DNA of 64,000 nucleotides from an uncultured Bacilli bacterium (lineage in GTDB: Bacteria > Bacillota_I > Bacilli_A > RF39 > UBA660), in assembly GCA_910584655.1 (NCBI GenBank), contig CAJUBJ010000006.1, forward strand, positions 60,718 to 124,717. The letters run 5' to 3'. The translations under genes were made by a program, and so were the position numbers. Positions within the stretch are counted from its first letter, which is position 1. Each line of letters opens with the position of its first letter. Shown here one piece after another: positions 16,656-25,937 of this stretch. The notes under the pieces are model-generated. The model was not told the origin of the DNA. It saw nothing but the letters and a program-made list of their open reading frames with translations, and did not search any database.

Positions 16656-17546
16656 TTATATATTTTTTCTTTTTATATTAAATATAACGATGGAAATTAG
16701 AGATATTATTGATAAAGTTATTGTAACAAAAATATAGTCTGCTGTTACTGGATTTTTTTCTTCTGTAGTGTTGTCTTCTTTACCTGATGATTCATCTGAG
16801 ATTGGAGGTTTTTCTTGGTCTGTTGGAGTTTCTGGTTCTTCCTTATCATCATTGTTTTGTCTAAAGTATAATCTTAAAACATTTGCTTGACCTAATGTAA
16901 TATTTAAAATATTTTTTGAATTACTAATGTCAAATGTATATCCTTCAATTTTTTTATCATTTTCATTTACTGAAGCTACATTTCCTATTATACCTGTTCT
17001 AGTTTCTGTATCTTTTAATACATTTCCTTCAATATCATACCACTCGACTTTATATTGGACATATTGAACAGGAGTTTCCTCTTTTTTCCAAGTAGCATAA
17101 AGATGAATAGTAGTATTCCTTAAGTCATACTTAAACAATATTTGTTGATTATAAGAATCACCAGTTCCATATCTATTTGTATTCCATACTTGACTTACTA
17201 CCTTATATCCAGATGGTATTTTATAATTTAAATCAGTTATTGTTGGCAAATTAAAATAGTTATAAACACTAGCATATGCTTTAATATTATAAGTTATGGT
17301 AACTGTGTCATCTTGTCCATTTGGATAATTTGAATGAAATATAATTGTTTGAGTCCAATTGTACCTTCCTCCTGTTCCTATATCCTCTGTAATGTTTGTA
17401 TTAGAAGTTTCAGAAGATTTGTTTGTTAAATATTTAGTAAGATGATTTTCTTTACTATGTTTTGTTTGAATTTCGTTAAAATTCATTATACAGGTAAATA
17501 AAGATGTTATAAATATTAATGCAATTAATTTATTAATTTTCTTCAT
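16656..17546 (-). CDS. Surface protein with MucBP-like domain and sortase-like tail
   Basis: 296 aa. A signal peptide is visible (residues 1-23). The middle has a beta-rich segment and then a MucBP-like module: 'YKVEWYDIEGNVLKDTETRTG' (in part), 'IGNVASV', 'IEGYTFD', ending 'VLRLYFRQN'. An acidic, proline-rich spacer follows. The C-terminus is 'NPVTADYIF', then a hydrophobic helix and the basic tail 'NIKRKNI'. That layout is a cell-wall sorting signal in which NPVTAD stands where NPxTGD or LPxTG usually lies. It likely binds glycans or mucin on the cell surface. Sortase is not in this window. Confidence 0.8.
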   Translation of the reverse strand: MKKINKLIALIFITSLFTCIMNFNEIQTKHSKENHLTKYLTNKSSETSNTNITEDIGTGGRYNWTQTIIFHSNYPNGQDDTVTITYNIKAYASVYNYFNLPTITDLNYKIPSGYKVVSQVWNTNRYGTGDSYNQQILFKYDLRNTTIHLYATWKKEETPVQYVQYKVEWYDIEGNVLKDTETRTGIIGNVASVNENDKKIEGYTFDISNSKNILNITLGQANVLRLYFRQNNDDKEEPETPTDQEKPPISDESSGKEDNTTEEKNPVTADYIFVTITLSIISLISIVIFNIKRKNI

Positions 17547-17631
17547 ACAAAGTACTCCTATTCTATTTAAATTATATCATAAAGAATAATGATTATATTA
17601 GTAGTATTTTGTTTTTTAAGTAAGATTATAC

Positions 17632-18237
17632 TTACTCTTCTTTATTTAGAAATGATTTCCAATTACCATTTATATTTGAGCACTCATATAACATATTAGT
17701 TGCACAATCTATTGAATTAAATAAGGCTCTAGTACCTTCTTTAGTTTTTTTATAATTAGCAATATTATTGTGACTTATACCGAGAGATGTTCCTTCACTA
17801 TATGAATCAATATCTGCTCCGATGTATAAAAATTCCCAGTTTGAATGACCTATTATTAATTCTTTTATTTGTTCTTTTGTATAATTTTTTGATGCATTTT
17901 CTAGGCCATCAGTTGTAATGACAAATAGAACTTTATTATTTTTAGAAACTTTATCTAAATCTGTAATGGATTTTCCAATAGCATCTAATAAAGCAGTACA
18001 ACCTCTTACATAATATTCTTTTTCTGTTAATTCTTTAACTTCTGTAATACTCTCTCTTTTATATAAAATTTCATATTCATTATCAAATAAAATTGTTGTT
18101 ATTTTTGAATTATACTTTTTTTCTTTTTGTTTTTTTAAATAGCTATTATAAGCTCCAATAGTGTCTTCAACATTATTGGCCATAGATCCACTTCGATCAA
18201 GTAAAAAAACAATATCCATTTCTTTATTTTTTTTCAT
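17632..18237 (-). CDS. VWA-domain protein, cytosolic
   Basis: A single von Willebrand factor A domain of 201 aa. The MIDAS metal site is complete: 'DRSGSM' (DxSxS), a threonine in 'GCTALLDAIG', and 'TTDGLEN'. No signal peptide or membrane helix is present, so it acts inside the cell. Its job is probably metal-dependent protein binding. It is divergent from the 182-aa gene at 18310 with about 70 bp between them, an arrangement that suggests joint control or partnership. The partner protein is not known. Confidence 0.85.
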   Translation of the reverse strand: MKKNKEMDIVFLLDRSGSMANNVEDTIGAYNSYLKKQKEKKYNSKITTILFDNEYEILYKRESITEVKELTEKEYYVRGCTALLDAIGKSITDLDKVSKNNKVLFVITTDGLENASKNYTKEQIKELIIGHSNWEFLYIGADIDSYSEGTSLGISHNNIANYKKTKEGTRALFNSIDCATNMLYECSNINGNWKSFLNKEE

Positions 18238-18309
18238 ATATTTTCCTTCTTTCTGATATAATAGTACTACAATAAAATTTTTATTTGGTCACTTGAAAGG
18301 AGACATTTT

Positions 18310-18858
18310 ATGGATATAAAAGATAAATTAAATATATATATTAATGAGAACTTAAAAAAACAGGGGATGTTTTCCTTTAAAAAAGCTAGATATGAATTTG
18401 AAAGAACTTGTTCTTGTAGTGGAGATAGTTTATGTGACTTAAAAGATGAGTCTCCTGCTTTTTCAAAAGAAGAATTAAATTTTGGTGATATTAGTCATTA
18501 TATTAATAAGAATAAGAATGATAATAGATTTCAAAAGCTATTATTTGATTTTATCGATAAGAAAGAATTAAAAGATAGTGATGTATATAATAAAGTACAT
18601 ATAGATAGAAGGTTGTTTTCTAAAATAAGAAGTGATAAAGATTATCATCCTAGTAAGGAGACTATTATATTACTTGGATTATCTTTAGAACTTAAGGAAG
18701 ATGAAATAGAAGATTTATTAGAAAGTGCTTCTTATTCATTACCTAAAAATAATATATATGACTTGATAATAAGGTTTTGTTTTATTGAAGGAATTTATAA
18801 AATAAAAGATGTTAATAATTTATTAGATTTATATAATTGTAAATGTTTTACATATTAA
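18310..18858 (+). CDS. Hypothetical protein with HTH-like C-terminal part
   Basis: A 182-aa cytosolic protein. The C-terminal half reads 'DKKELKDSDVYNKVHIDRRL' then 'FSKIRSDKDYHPSKETIILL' and 'LGLSLELKEDEIEDLLESAS'. This resembles an XRE-like helix-turn-helix module seen in proteins encoded beside VWA genes. The first 70 residues hold four cysteines ('CSCSGDSLC'). Whether it binds DNA or the VWA protein is open. The ATG has GAAAGGAG. A hairpin terminator follows. Confidence 0.7.
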   Translation: MDIKDKLNIYINENLKKQGMFSFKKARYEFERTCSCSGDSLCDLKDESPAFSKEELNFGDISHYINKNKNDNRFQKLLFDFIDKKELKDSDVYNKVHIDRRLFSKIRSDKDYHPSKETIILLGLSLELKEDEIEDLLESASYSLPKNNIYDLIIRFCFIEGIYKIKDVNNLLDLYNCKCFTY

Positions 18859-18890
18859 AAAAGGTAAAATATATTTACCTTTTTTTATGT
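18856..18890. terminator. Bidirectional terminator
   Basis: AAAAAGGTAAA and TTTACCTTTTT pair around TATAT, between converging genes. Confidence 0.8.
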
Positions 18891-20027
18891 TGCTAATTTT
18901 AATTTTTTGCCTTTGGGTGATATTGGTAATAAGGTCTTGCTATCAAAAATTTTTAATAATGTTTTTAAGTGCATTGCGCAATAAAATAAAACTTCATTAT
19001 TTTCAATGTAAAAGAATTTTAAAACAGGATCTTCAAAAGATTCGTTTATATAAATATTCCCTTGTTCAAAACTTTTAGTAATAAAAGCTAAAAGATTAGC
19101 ATTATATATCTCATCAGTATTTTTATATGCATGTTGGGAATATAAGTTGTCTATCTGCTTTTTTTCAATAGCACAAATATGTTCATCTATTCTATGAACC
19201 TTAGCTTCATAGTTTAACAAACATTTTTTCATTGTTTCTTTTTGATTCTTTAGTCTTTGACGTTTAGTAGATAATTCTTGCATTTCATCTTCTAAACATC
19301 TTAAATATTCATCATCTTTATAAGTACTTTTTCTTAAACCAATCTCATTTTTGGGTATATCTAATTTTTCAAAATGTATTTCTTCTTTACCATTAGCATA
19401 ACAGGTGAAAGGATATAAAAATATATATGAATATAAAAGTTCAAGATATTTATAATTTACTTGGTCAATCTTTTTCTCTAATATATACATTATTAAATAA
19501 TTTAAAAGCTCTTTAAAATACATATTTGAAGTAAATATAAAAGGCTTTGTAATACCATCTACAACAATGCTTCTTTCAAAAAAGTATTCTCTTTCTTTCA
19601 TTGTAAAATAAACACTTCTTTGATATATAGATAAGTCAATTACTTTTGAATTTTTTGTTTTTTTATCTTTAGTATCTTTAGGTTTTAAGTTCAATTTAAT
19701 TATTTTTTCTTTTCGTGTTTCGTTTTTTATGTTTTCTATAGTGTTTAACAAGTTCATAAAGTAAGATATAGAGTAATATTTATCTTTGTAGACAATAACA
19801 TTATTTTCGATTGTAAAGTTATTATTTTTTATTAAATCAGTAATTAGATTATAATCATATTGATTTAATTTTTTTACAAATTCATAGTTTATTTTAAAAT
19901 AAAGAATAAGCAATTCAAAAGATAGATAAGTATCTGGATTAATTTTTTCTTTATTTTTTATGGCATTATAAAAAGAATCATTACTATTAACAAAATTATT
20001 CAATGTATCGTATTCTTTTTCTTTCAT
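18885..20027 (-). CDS. Unrecognised coiled-coil protein, family member A
   Basis: 380 aa, soluble, with no known motif. It has a helical N-terminal part with 'LIKNNNFTIENNVIVYKDKY' followed by 'YFMNLLNTIENIKN', a variable middle, a coiled coil at about residues 235-300, and a C-terminal part ending in 'MHLKTLLKIFDSKTLL'. The same order of blocks is seen in the genes at 20400 and 27211, so I treat the three as a diverged family. Start at 20027 has GAGGGAAG. Role unknown. Confidence 0.7.
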   Translation of the reverse strand: MKEKEYDTLNNFVNSNDSFYNAIKNKEKINPDTYLSFELLILYFKINYEFVKKLNQYDYNLITDLIKNNNFTIENNVIVYKDKYYSISYFMNLLNTIENIKNETRKEKIIKLNLKPKDTKDKKTKNSKVIDLSIYQRSVYFTMKEREYFFERSIVVDGITKPFIFTSNMYFKELLNYLIMYILEKKIDQVNYKYLELLYSYIFLYPFTCYANGKEEIHFEKLDIPKNEIGLRKSTYKDDEYLRCLEDEMQELSTKRQRLKNQKETMKKCLLNYEAKVHRIDEHICAIEKKQIDNLYSQHAYKNTDEIYNANLLAFITKSFEQGNIYINESFEDPVLKFFYIENNEVLFYCAMHLKTLLKIFDSKTLLPISPKGKKLKLAT

Positions 20028-20079
20028 ATCTTCCCTCTTTTATTGAGGCTTTATAATATAAAAAATAATTAATAAGGAA

Positions 20080-20340
20080 CTAGTATAGATTATATTCTTT
20101 TTGGAAGTTCTCTATTTCTTTTCTTATATTATTTTTCTCTCTAATAGAAATATTTGTAGAAAGCAAATTTATTCTATTTATTATATATGCTTTTTTTTCT
20201 ACATCTATGTCTAAATTATATATTTCATTTTTTATATCATCATAGGTATCTTTATTTTCTTCATCAACAGGTAGTGAGAAAAATGAAGAGATGTCCTCTC
20301 CTAATTCAAAACTATTTTTGTTTTTTACTGTAAGTCCCAT
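20080..20340 (-). CDS. Small hypothetical protein between family members
   Basis: 86 aa, charged, helical. The second half looks like a pair of helices ('EKKAYIINRINLLSTNISIR' then 'EKNNIRKEIENFQKEYNLY'). The ATG follows AAAGGTGATTT. It lies between two members of the coiled-coil family on the same strand, 52 nt before the next gene, and probably belongs to their unit. No function visible. Confidence 0.6.
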   Translation of the reverse strand: MGLTVKNKNSFELGEDISSFFSLPVDEENKDTYDDIKNEIYNLDIDVEKKAYIINRINLLSTNISIREKNNIRKEIENFQKEYNLY

Positions 20341-20379
20341 TTAAATCACCTTTTTTTATTTTAACAGATATTTAATAAA

Positions 20380-20408
20380 TATAAAAGATGAGTTTTATCT
20401 CATCTTTT
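20380..20408 (-). terminator. Terminator of family member B
   Basis: AAAAGATGAG and CTCATCTTTT pair around ATAAAA-type loop bases. The hairpin overlaps the TGA stop of the 20400 gene. Confidence 0.65.
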
Positions 20409-21890
20409 AGAGTAACTATATTCTTCTAATGTTAAATTTAAATCTTCAATAAAATTTAACAGTTTTCTAATATTAATAATTACCTTAAACACTGGATCGC
20501 TTAGTTGACTATTGTATAATTCGGCAGTTAAAGTTGATTCTTCTACATGAATTTGTCCATTATCAGAAGTTAGTGCTAATAAGTCCATTATGCGATTGTT
20601 GTCGAATGCAAGTGATGCAATATCATTTAATTTTGACTTTGATTCTTCTAAACTTTCTTTCTCTGCTTTATATCTATTAATAATGTCAGTTAAACTATTG
20701 TATCTTATACGTTTAACACTTATTGCATCGAATTCAGTAAGAAGGTCCATTTTTTTGATATCTTCAAATATAGTTAAAGCTTCTTGAACTAATTCGTCTA
20801 TTTTTATGTTTAATAGACTAATTTCTCTATCAATTGCTCTTCTATCTATTTTACTTGTTTGAGATTTTTCATCTATATATGACTTTATTTTAAAATCACT
20901 TAATGAAACGCTTGATAAGTCATGCTCTATGGTAGATAAAAGTTTAACGTATAAAGAAAATAGTCCTGATATAATATCATTTTTATTAAGAGTTTCTATA
21001 GGATATTTATTATTTGTAGGACTAGCTAAAAGAATAAATTTTTGAGTTTCTTCTGAGGCTTTAGAATTGCATTTTATTCTTTCAGTAACCCATTCACTTA
21101 TTAAGGCTTCTTGGAATTTTAAAGGTGCAGTATAGAAAGCATCGCCTAATTCTTCAGCTTTTTTTATTATCCAATATGATTCATTTATACGATATTTATT
21201 TACTTTGGCAGTGCAAGATTCTGGAATTGATGATTTAAATAAATCAATCATATCATCTACTTTATTTACTTTATTTGATTTAGCAGAATTTTTAACATTG
21301 GCTTCTCTGTCTGCATATATTTCATCAAGATTAACATTTGGATTAGAGGATGAAAGTTCTACTAAGAATGTTTTTGTTGTACGTAAATAATCTTGTAATT
21401 CAGCTTTATTTTTTATTGATGTGCTTTTTTTATTATACATAAATAGTTTGTTATATTTTTCTCTTTTTACAGCTTGAGATAATCTATATAACCATATTTG
21501 AGGAATAGTTGCTTCTAAGTTAGTTGAAGAAACAAAAATATTATTATCTTCATCAAATAAATAATTATTCTCCTTTAAAGCTTCAATTAGATTAGAATAA
21601 AATTCTTGATAATTAGTGTAATATTCAGGGTCAGTACTTGGTATTGCTGTTGGTTCTGTATACATACCAGGTATTATACCTGTATTTAAAAAAGTATCTA
21701 AAGAAAAAGCTTGATTACCAGCAAAGTGTTGTATGAGATTATTTATAGATATGAGATTAAAAAGATTATTTTTATGATTTTCAAAATCTTTCATTTTATC
21801 AAATTTTGAGGAAATTTCAGTTTCAAGACTTTCACCATTAATAAGATAACGCATTAATACTTCAATACATTTTAACTCATTGATTAGCAT
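20400..21890 (-). CDS. Unrecognised coiled-coil protein, family member B
   Basis: About 496 aa. The blocks match those of the neighbouring 18885 gene and the 27211 gene: 'LIEALKENNYLFDEDNNIFV' followed by a helical stretch, a charged middle, a coiled coil near residues 370-440 ('DREISLLNIKIDELVQEA', 'KAEKESLEESKSKLND'), and a C-terminal part with 'FKVIINIRKLLNFIEDLNL'. No signal peptide. It ends in TGA, rare in this window, and a terminator hairpin overlaps that stop. The ATG at 21890 sits behind AGGTGG. The function is unknown. Confidence 0.7.
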   Translation of the reverse strand: MLINELKCIEVLMRYLINGESLETEISSKFDKMKDFENHKNNLFNLISINNLIQHFAGNQAFSLDTFLNTGIIPGMYTEPTAIPSTDPEYYTNYQEFYSNLIEALKENNYLFDEDNNIFVSSTNLEATIPQIWLYRLSQAVKREKYNKLFMYNKKSTSIKNKAELQDYLRTTKTFLVELSSSNPNVNLDEIYADREANVKNSAKSNKVNKVDDMIDLFKSSIPESCTAKVNKYRINESYWIIKKAEELGDAFYTAPLKFQEALISEWVTERIKCNSKASEETQKFILLASPTNNKYPIETLNKNDIISGLFSLYVKLLSTIEHDLSSVSLSDFKIKSYIDEKSQTSKIDRRAIDREISLLNIKIDELVQEALTIFEDIKKMDLLTEFDAISVKRIRYNSLTDIINRYKAEKESLEESKSKLNDIASLAFDNNRIMDLLALTSDNGQIHVEESTLTAELYNSQLSDPVFKVIINIRKLLNFIEDLNLTLEEYSYSKR

Positions 21891-21964
21891 CTTTACCACC
21901 TACTCTTTCATCTATTATTTATCATTGTTATTATATCATACTTAAATAGAAAAAAATAGAAAAA

Positions 21965-21988
21965 ATAAAATGGGATAAAATCCCATTA
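21965..21988 (-). terminator. Terminator after the GT-C gene
   Basis: AATGGGAT and ATCCCATT pair around AAA, with a T run on the minus strand. Confidence 0.7.
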
Positions 21989-23506
21989 TTGTTTTAACTC
22001 AAACAAATAAGCATTATAAATATCTTCTTCAAATTTTTGATTATCACTAAAAACTAAATTATAGTTTTCAAAAATGTAACTATCATTTTCTTTTACTTGA
22101 TTAAGATTTTTTTGGGTAAAATACAATATAAATGTAATGTTTTTATTTTCAACATTATATTTCATATCATCTAAATTATCTGGAAATTTAGAATATGGAA
22201 TATTTTGTACTTCAAAGAATCTAGTATTTGGCATTATTCCTGTAGTTGTATATAATCCGGCATCTAGATAGCCCATATTAAGTAATGTTGGATTATCATA
22301 ATTAGAAATATATTCAGCATACTTGTATTGAAACATATCACTTTTTTTCATACATATCATCTCTTTATAATTAGCATTAAAATACGATAATATAATTGTA
22401 AAAGTAAAAACTAATATATAAATTAGATAGTTATATTTGAAATTATTTAATTTATTTATATATTTATTAAAGTATAAAGATATTCCTATTAATGCTAGTA
22501 TTATGAAAGAAAATATTGGTAAAATATAATAACGATAGAAGTGTAATCCCCAGAATAATCCTAGTGTTGTTATAAGTAATACTCCTATTACGCTATATTT
22601 ACAATATGAAGATACTTTGTATTTACTAATATATAAAGGTATAAGAATAATACTTAGGAATATAATAAATCCATTTGATAGTAATGACTTTATTGCTCCT
22701 TCATAAATGTTTGTAACTTTTTCTATTATGTTAAGTTCTGTCTCATTATAAGCGGTCATATTTATTGTAAAATAGCAGTCAATAAAATCCTTTAAAGAGT
22801 GTGTAAACAAGCAATAGATCACTGCTATTATGATTGGGGAAGCCATTCCTAGAAGGAACCATAAACATGATGTAAAGGCTTCTTTTATTTTTTTATTTCT
22901 TATAAAATCAAAGAATATAAATATCATGAAAGCAAACCAAAAACCTAAAAGAGTATATTTTATTAGTAAGACACATCCTGCCATTAAACCACTTATAAAT
23001 AATTCTTTATTTGTTATTTTATTTTTTTTGAAGTGTTTAAAGTAATGATATAGTGTTATTGCAAAAAATGGTAAACAAAATTCTTCAGCTGATCCTCCAT
23101 GAGTAAAGGAATGACTTGTGGTAATTATTAACGCTAAAATTGGCAGAATTATGTATGAAGCTTTTTTATTAAGAAATAAGCTTATTATTTTATAAGAATA
23201 GTATAGGAATATGGTGAAGAAAATTACTTCAATAATAAAAACTCCATAGAATGTTTTATGAGAAATTAAATATCCCATACCATATATTAGGTATAACAAT
23301 ATTCCCTTTTGCTCAAACAAATCTTTATAAGGTATTATTCCATTCATCATACTTTTTCCCATTGTAAAGAAGGCATTTGCATCAACCCAATCATTTAAGG
23401 GATATAGAAAGGAATTTTTACTAGTTATTAACAATATAACGAAAGATAAAATAAAACTAAATATAATATATTGATGTTTTTTTATAATTTTTTTTATTTT
23501 TTTCAT
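21986..23506 (-). CDS. Polytopic GT-C-type glycosyltransferase-like protein
   Basis: 506 aa with about 11 membrane helices. After the first helix comes 'DWVDANAFFTMGKSMMNGII' and 'PYKDLFEQKGILLYLIYG', which is the first outside loop with acidic residues used as the active site in GT39/ArnT/PMT-like GT-C enzymes. Such proteins move a sugar from a lipid-linked donor to an acceptor outside the cell. The C-terminal 100 residues form an outside domain. It starts one base after the GT2 gene stop and is cotranscribed. The pair fits a GtrB plus Gtr-transferase pathway for wall polymer or lipid decoration. Confidence 0.75.
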   Translation of the reverse strand: MKKIKKIIKKHQYIIFSFILSFVILLITSKNSFLYPLNDWVDANAFFTMGKSMMNGIIPYKDLFEQKGILLYLIYGMGYLISHKTFYGVFIIEVIFFTIFLYYSYKIISLFLNKKASYIILPILALIITTSHSFTHGGSAEEFCLPFFAITLYHYFKHFKKNKITNKELFISGLMAGCVLLIKYTLLGFWFAFMIFIFFDFIRNKKIKEAFTSCLWFLLGMASPIIIAVIYCLFTHSLKDFIDCYFTINMTAYNETELNIIEKVTNIYEGAIKSLLSNGFIIFLSIILIPLYISKYKVSSYCKYSVIGVLLITTLGLFWGLHFYRYYILPIFSFIILALIGISLYFNKYINKLNNFKYNYLIYILVFTFTIILSYFNANYKEMICMKKSDMFQYKYAEYISNYDNPTLLNMGYLDAGLYTTTGIMPNTRFFEVQNIPYSKFPDNLDDMKYNVENKNITFILYFTQKNLNQVKENDSYIFENYNLVFSDNQKFEEDIYNAYLFELKQ

Positions 23507-23507
23507 T

Positions 23508-24461
23508 TTATTTCTCCAAAAGATTGTGTTCTATGATATATCTTGGACGAGCTTTTGCTTCATTATATATTTTACCTACATATTCTCCGATTATTCCTAC
23601 TGATATCATTTGTAATCCTCCAATAAACCATATAGATATAGCTAAAAAGGTCCATCCATCAACAGTGTTTCCTATAACTTTCTGAATTAATGAATATATC
23701 ATTATTCCAATGCTGATTAGAAGAATTATGAAACCTAAACTACATATAAATCTTAAAGGCTTAACACTAAATGATGTTATTCCATCCCAAGCAAAAGCTA
23801 GCATTTTTTTAAGCGGATATTTAGAAACTCCTGCAAATCTTTCGTTACGTTCATAATATACAGATGTTGATTTAAAACCAATTAGAGGGAATATTCCTCT
23901 TAAGAAAAGATTTACTTCATTGTAGTTAGCAAAGTTCTCTAATACTCTTTTACTTGTTAATCGATAATCAGCATGATTATATACAATATCTACACCCATA
24001 ATACTCATAAATTTATAAAATCCTTGAGCTGTAAATCTTTTAAAAAATGTATCTTTCTTTCTAGAACTTCTAACTCCATATACTACTTCGCATTTATTAT
24101 TGAAATATTCATTTAACATATCATCTATAGCATTAATATCATCCTGTAAATCTGCATCCATACTTATAACGATATCTGCGTGTTCTTTGGCAGTCATTAA
24201 GCCTGCTACTAGGGCATTTTGGTGTCCTCTGTTACGTGATAAAGATATTCCAGTAAACATTTTATCTTTAGAAGATATTTCTTCAATAAGAGTCCATGTT
24301 TTATCTTTAGATCCATCATTGACATATAAAATTTTACTATTTTTAGATATTATTTTTTTATCTATTAAATATTCATATTTTTCTTTTAATCTTTTAGTTG
24401 TCTCATATAACACTTCTTCTTCGTTATAACAAGGAATAACTAAATATAGTACATTTTTCAT
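23508..24461 (-). CDS. Family 2 glycosyltransferase, GtrB/DPM1-like
   Basis: 317 aa. The GT-A domain starts 'LVIPCYNEEEVLYET' and has 'YVNDGSKDKTW', 'RNRGHQNALVAGLM' and 'SMDADLQDD' (metal-binding DxD). Two C-terminal membrane helices follow ('LRFICSLGFIILLISIGIMI' and 'FLAISIWFIGGLQMISVGII'), ending 'GEYVGKIYNEAKARPRYI'. This is the plan of undecaprenyl-phosphate glucosyl- or N-acetylhexosaminyl-transferases. It would load a sugar on undecaprenyl phosphate, to be used by the GT-C protein encoded directly after it. Confidence 0.9.
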   Translation of the reverse strand: MKNVLYLVIPCYNEEEVLYETTKRLKEKYEYLIDKKIISKNSKILYVNDGSKDKTWTLIEEISSKDKMFTGISLSRNRGHQNALVAGLMTAKEHADIVISMDADLQDDINAIDDMLNEYFNNKCEVVYGVRSSRKKDTFFKRFTAQGFYKFMSIMGVDIVYNHADYRLTSKRVLENFANYNEVNLFLRGIFPLIGFKSTSVYYERNERFAGVSKYPLKKMLAFAWDGITSFSVKPLRFICSLGFIILLISIGIMIYSLIQKVIGNTVDGWTFLAISIWFIGGLQMISVGIIGEYVGKIYNEAKARPRYIIEHNLLEK

Positions 24462-24599
24462 TTAATCACCTATCTATATAATAACATATTTTAATTTCTT
24501 AAAAAAATAATTATCTTATTATATTTAAAGTATGAGTTATTTTTTAGATTGTTATTTAAGATTTTATTTTTTACGTTTTTATATTTGAGATTAATATAA

Positions 24600-24640
24600 A
24601 AAATTGTTTCAATTAATAAATGAAACAATTTTTTTACTTT
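24600..24640 (-). terminator. Terminator after thioesterase gene
   Basis: AAATTGTTTCA and TGAAACAATTT pair around about 8 bases, with a T run on the minus strand. Confidence 0.75.
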
Positions 24641-25062
24641 ATTTCTCTATCTAAAAAGAAATATGTACCTGTTGCTGTTGCACATAATATATTTTCATCT
24701 GTATATATTTCTGTTCTATAAACAGCAGTAGTTTTTCCTACTTTTAGAGCTGATGCAATAGCAGTAATACGTTTCCCTTTTCCAGGACGTAAATAATCTA
24801 TCGTAGAATTTATTGTTACAACATTCTTTCCATTTGTGCGAGCAGCCATTCCCATTACTGAGTCAGCAAGTCCAAATAATAATCCCCCATGAGCTATGTT
24901 ACTTGGATTTAGAGAATCTTCAGTAATGTCAACATACATTTTAGCATAGTTATCTTTTAGCTCTTCAATATGCATATTATTATATTTAATAAAGCCTCTT
25001 GTATTTTCAACATAATCAATTATTGATTTATACATTTCTTCTCTTGTCATTTCTTTATCCAT
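24634..25062 (-). CDS. PaaI-type hotdog thioesterase
   Basis: 142 aa, single hotdog domain. 'PSNIAHGGLLFGLADSVMGM' is the PaaI motif (HGG in the helix cap, D near the active site) and 'LRPGKGKRITAIASALKVGK' gives the long strand region. Such proteins hydrolyse acyl- or aryl-CoA thioesters, often as housekeeping. Substrate unknown. The ATG at 25062 follows AAAGGAG at 8 nt; the upstream in-frame ATG overlaps that site. A single-gene unit with its own terminator. Confidence 0.85.
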   Translation of the reverse strand: MDKEMTREEMYKSIIDYVENTRGFIKYNNMHIEELKDNYAKMYVDITEDSLNPSNIAHGGLLFGLADSVMGMAARTNGKNVVTINSTIDYLRPGKGKRITAIASALKVGKTTAVYRTEIYTDENILCATATGTYFFLDREIK

Positions 25063-25170
25063 AAACATTCTCCTTTTCATACCTTTTAATTCTATAATAT
25101 TTATGATTAAATTACTAGTATATATTATTTTTTTAATAATTATTATATAATGAATTTAAGAGGTGTAAAT

Positions 25171-25908
25171 ATGAATTTAATAAGAGAAAATAAAGTAGTT
25201 ATATTGTCTATTATATGTTTACTACTTTTAATTGGTAGTGTCTTTGTATGGAATAAGATAATAGAATTGCAGAAGGAAAAAGATAATGAAATAATTAATG
25301 ATATAAATCTTGATGATTATAATAATATTTCTAGTGTAGAGTCTAAATTAGGAGAAGATATAAAAATTTCTCAAAGTTATTTACTTAATTATACTTCTAA
25401 AAAAGCTAGTGTATGGTATATGAGTAAAGCTTATGTAAGAGATATTAAAGCAGATGGAAGTAATTTTGCTTTAGTTCTAAGTGATAGTATGAAAAGTGAT
25501 ATTAAAATTACATCAACTATTGAGCAAAGCAAGTGTAATGTAAAAAAAGGTGAACTAATTAATTTTGTTGGAACACTAGATTTAGATACAGGTAATTTAG
25601 AATTGTCGAAGATTAGTAAAGAAGAAATTGATTATAAAAGTGTTACAGAAATTGATTTTAAAAACTTAGTAGAAAATTTTAAACTTGTAAAGAGCAATTA
25701 TTTCTTGGTTATGGGATATATGATTACTGATAATGATAAATATAAATTATTTGATAACAAAAGTGATGCTCAAGAAGAAAATAAAATTGGAAAATATTTC
25801 TTAATTGATTGGAAAGGTGAATTTAAATATACAGGTAATCAAAATGTCACTTTAAAATGTAAAATAGAAGATACTTATAAACTTAAAGAGTGCGAATTAG
25901 TAAAATAA
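25171..25908 (+). CDS. Membrane-anchored hypothetical protein
   Basis: 245 aa. One N-terminal membrane helix (about residues 9-27) is followed by a soluble domain outside the cell. The domain has beta strands and holds 'FVGTLDLDTGNLELSKISKE', which recalls an OB-like fold, but I would not name it. The ATG at 25171 is behind AGAGGTG. A first ATG at 25150 has no ribosome site. It converges on the lipoprotein gene at 25937, which also shows an OB-like beta region. Confidence 0.65.
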   Translation: MNLIRENKVVILSIICLLLLIGSVFVWNKIIELQKEKDNEIINDINLDDYNNISSVESKLGEDIKISQSYLLNYTSKKASVWYMSKAYVRDIKADGSNFALVLSDSMKSDIKITSTIEQSKCNVKKGELINFVGTLDLDTGNLELSKISKEEIDYKSVTEIDFKNLVENFKLVKSNYFLVMGYMITDNDKYKLFDNKSDAQEENKIGKYFLIDWKGEFKYTGNQNVTLKCKIEDTYKLKECELVK

Positions 25909-25937
25909 AAGGAGATATTTTTTATCCCCTTTTATTT
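25900..25937. terminator. Bidirectional terminator
   Basis: ATAAAAGGAGA and TCCCCTTTTAT pair with few mismatches around TATTTTTTA, between converging genes. Confidence 0.65.
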
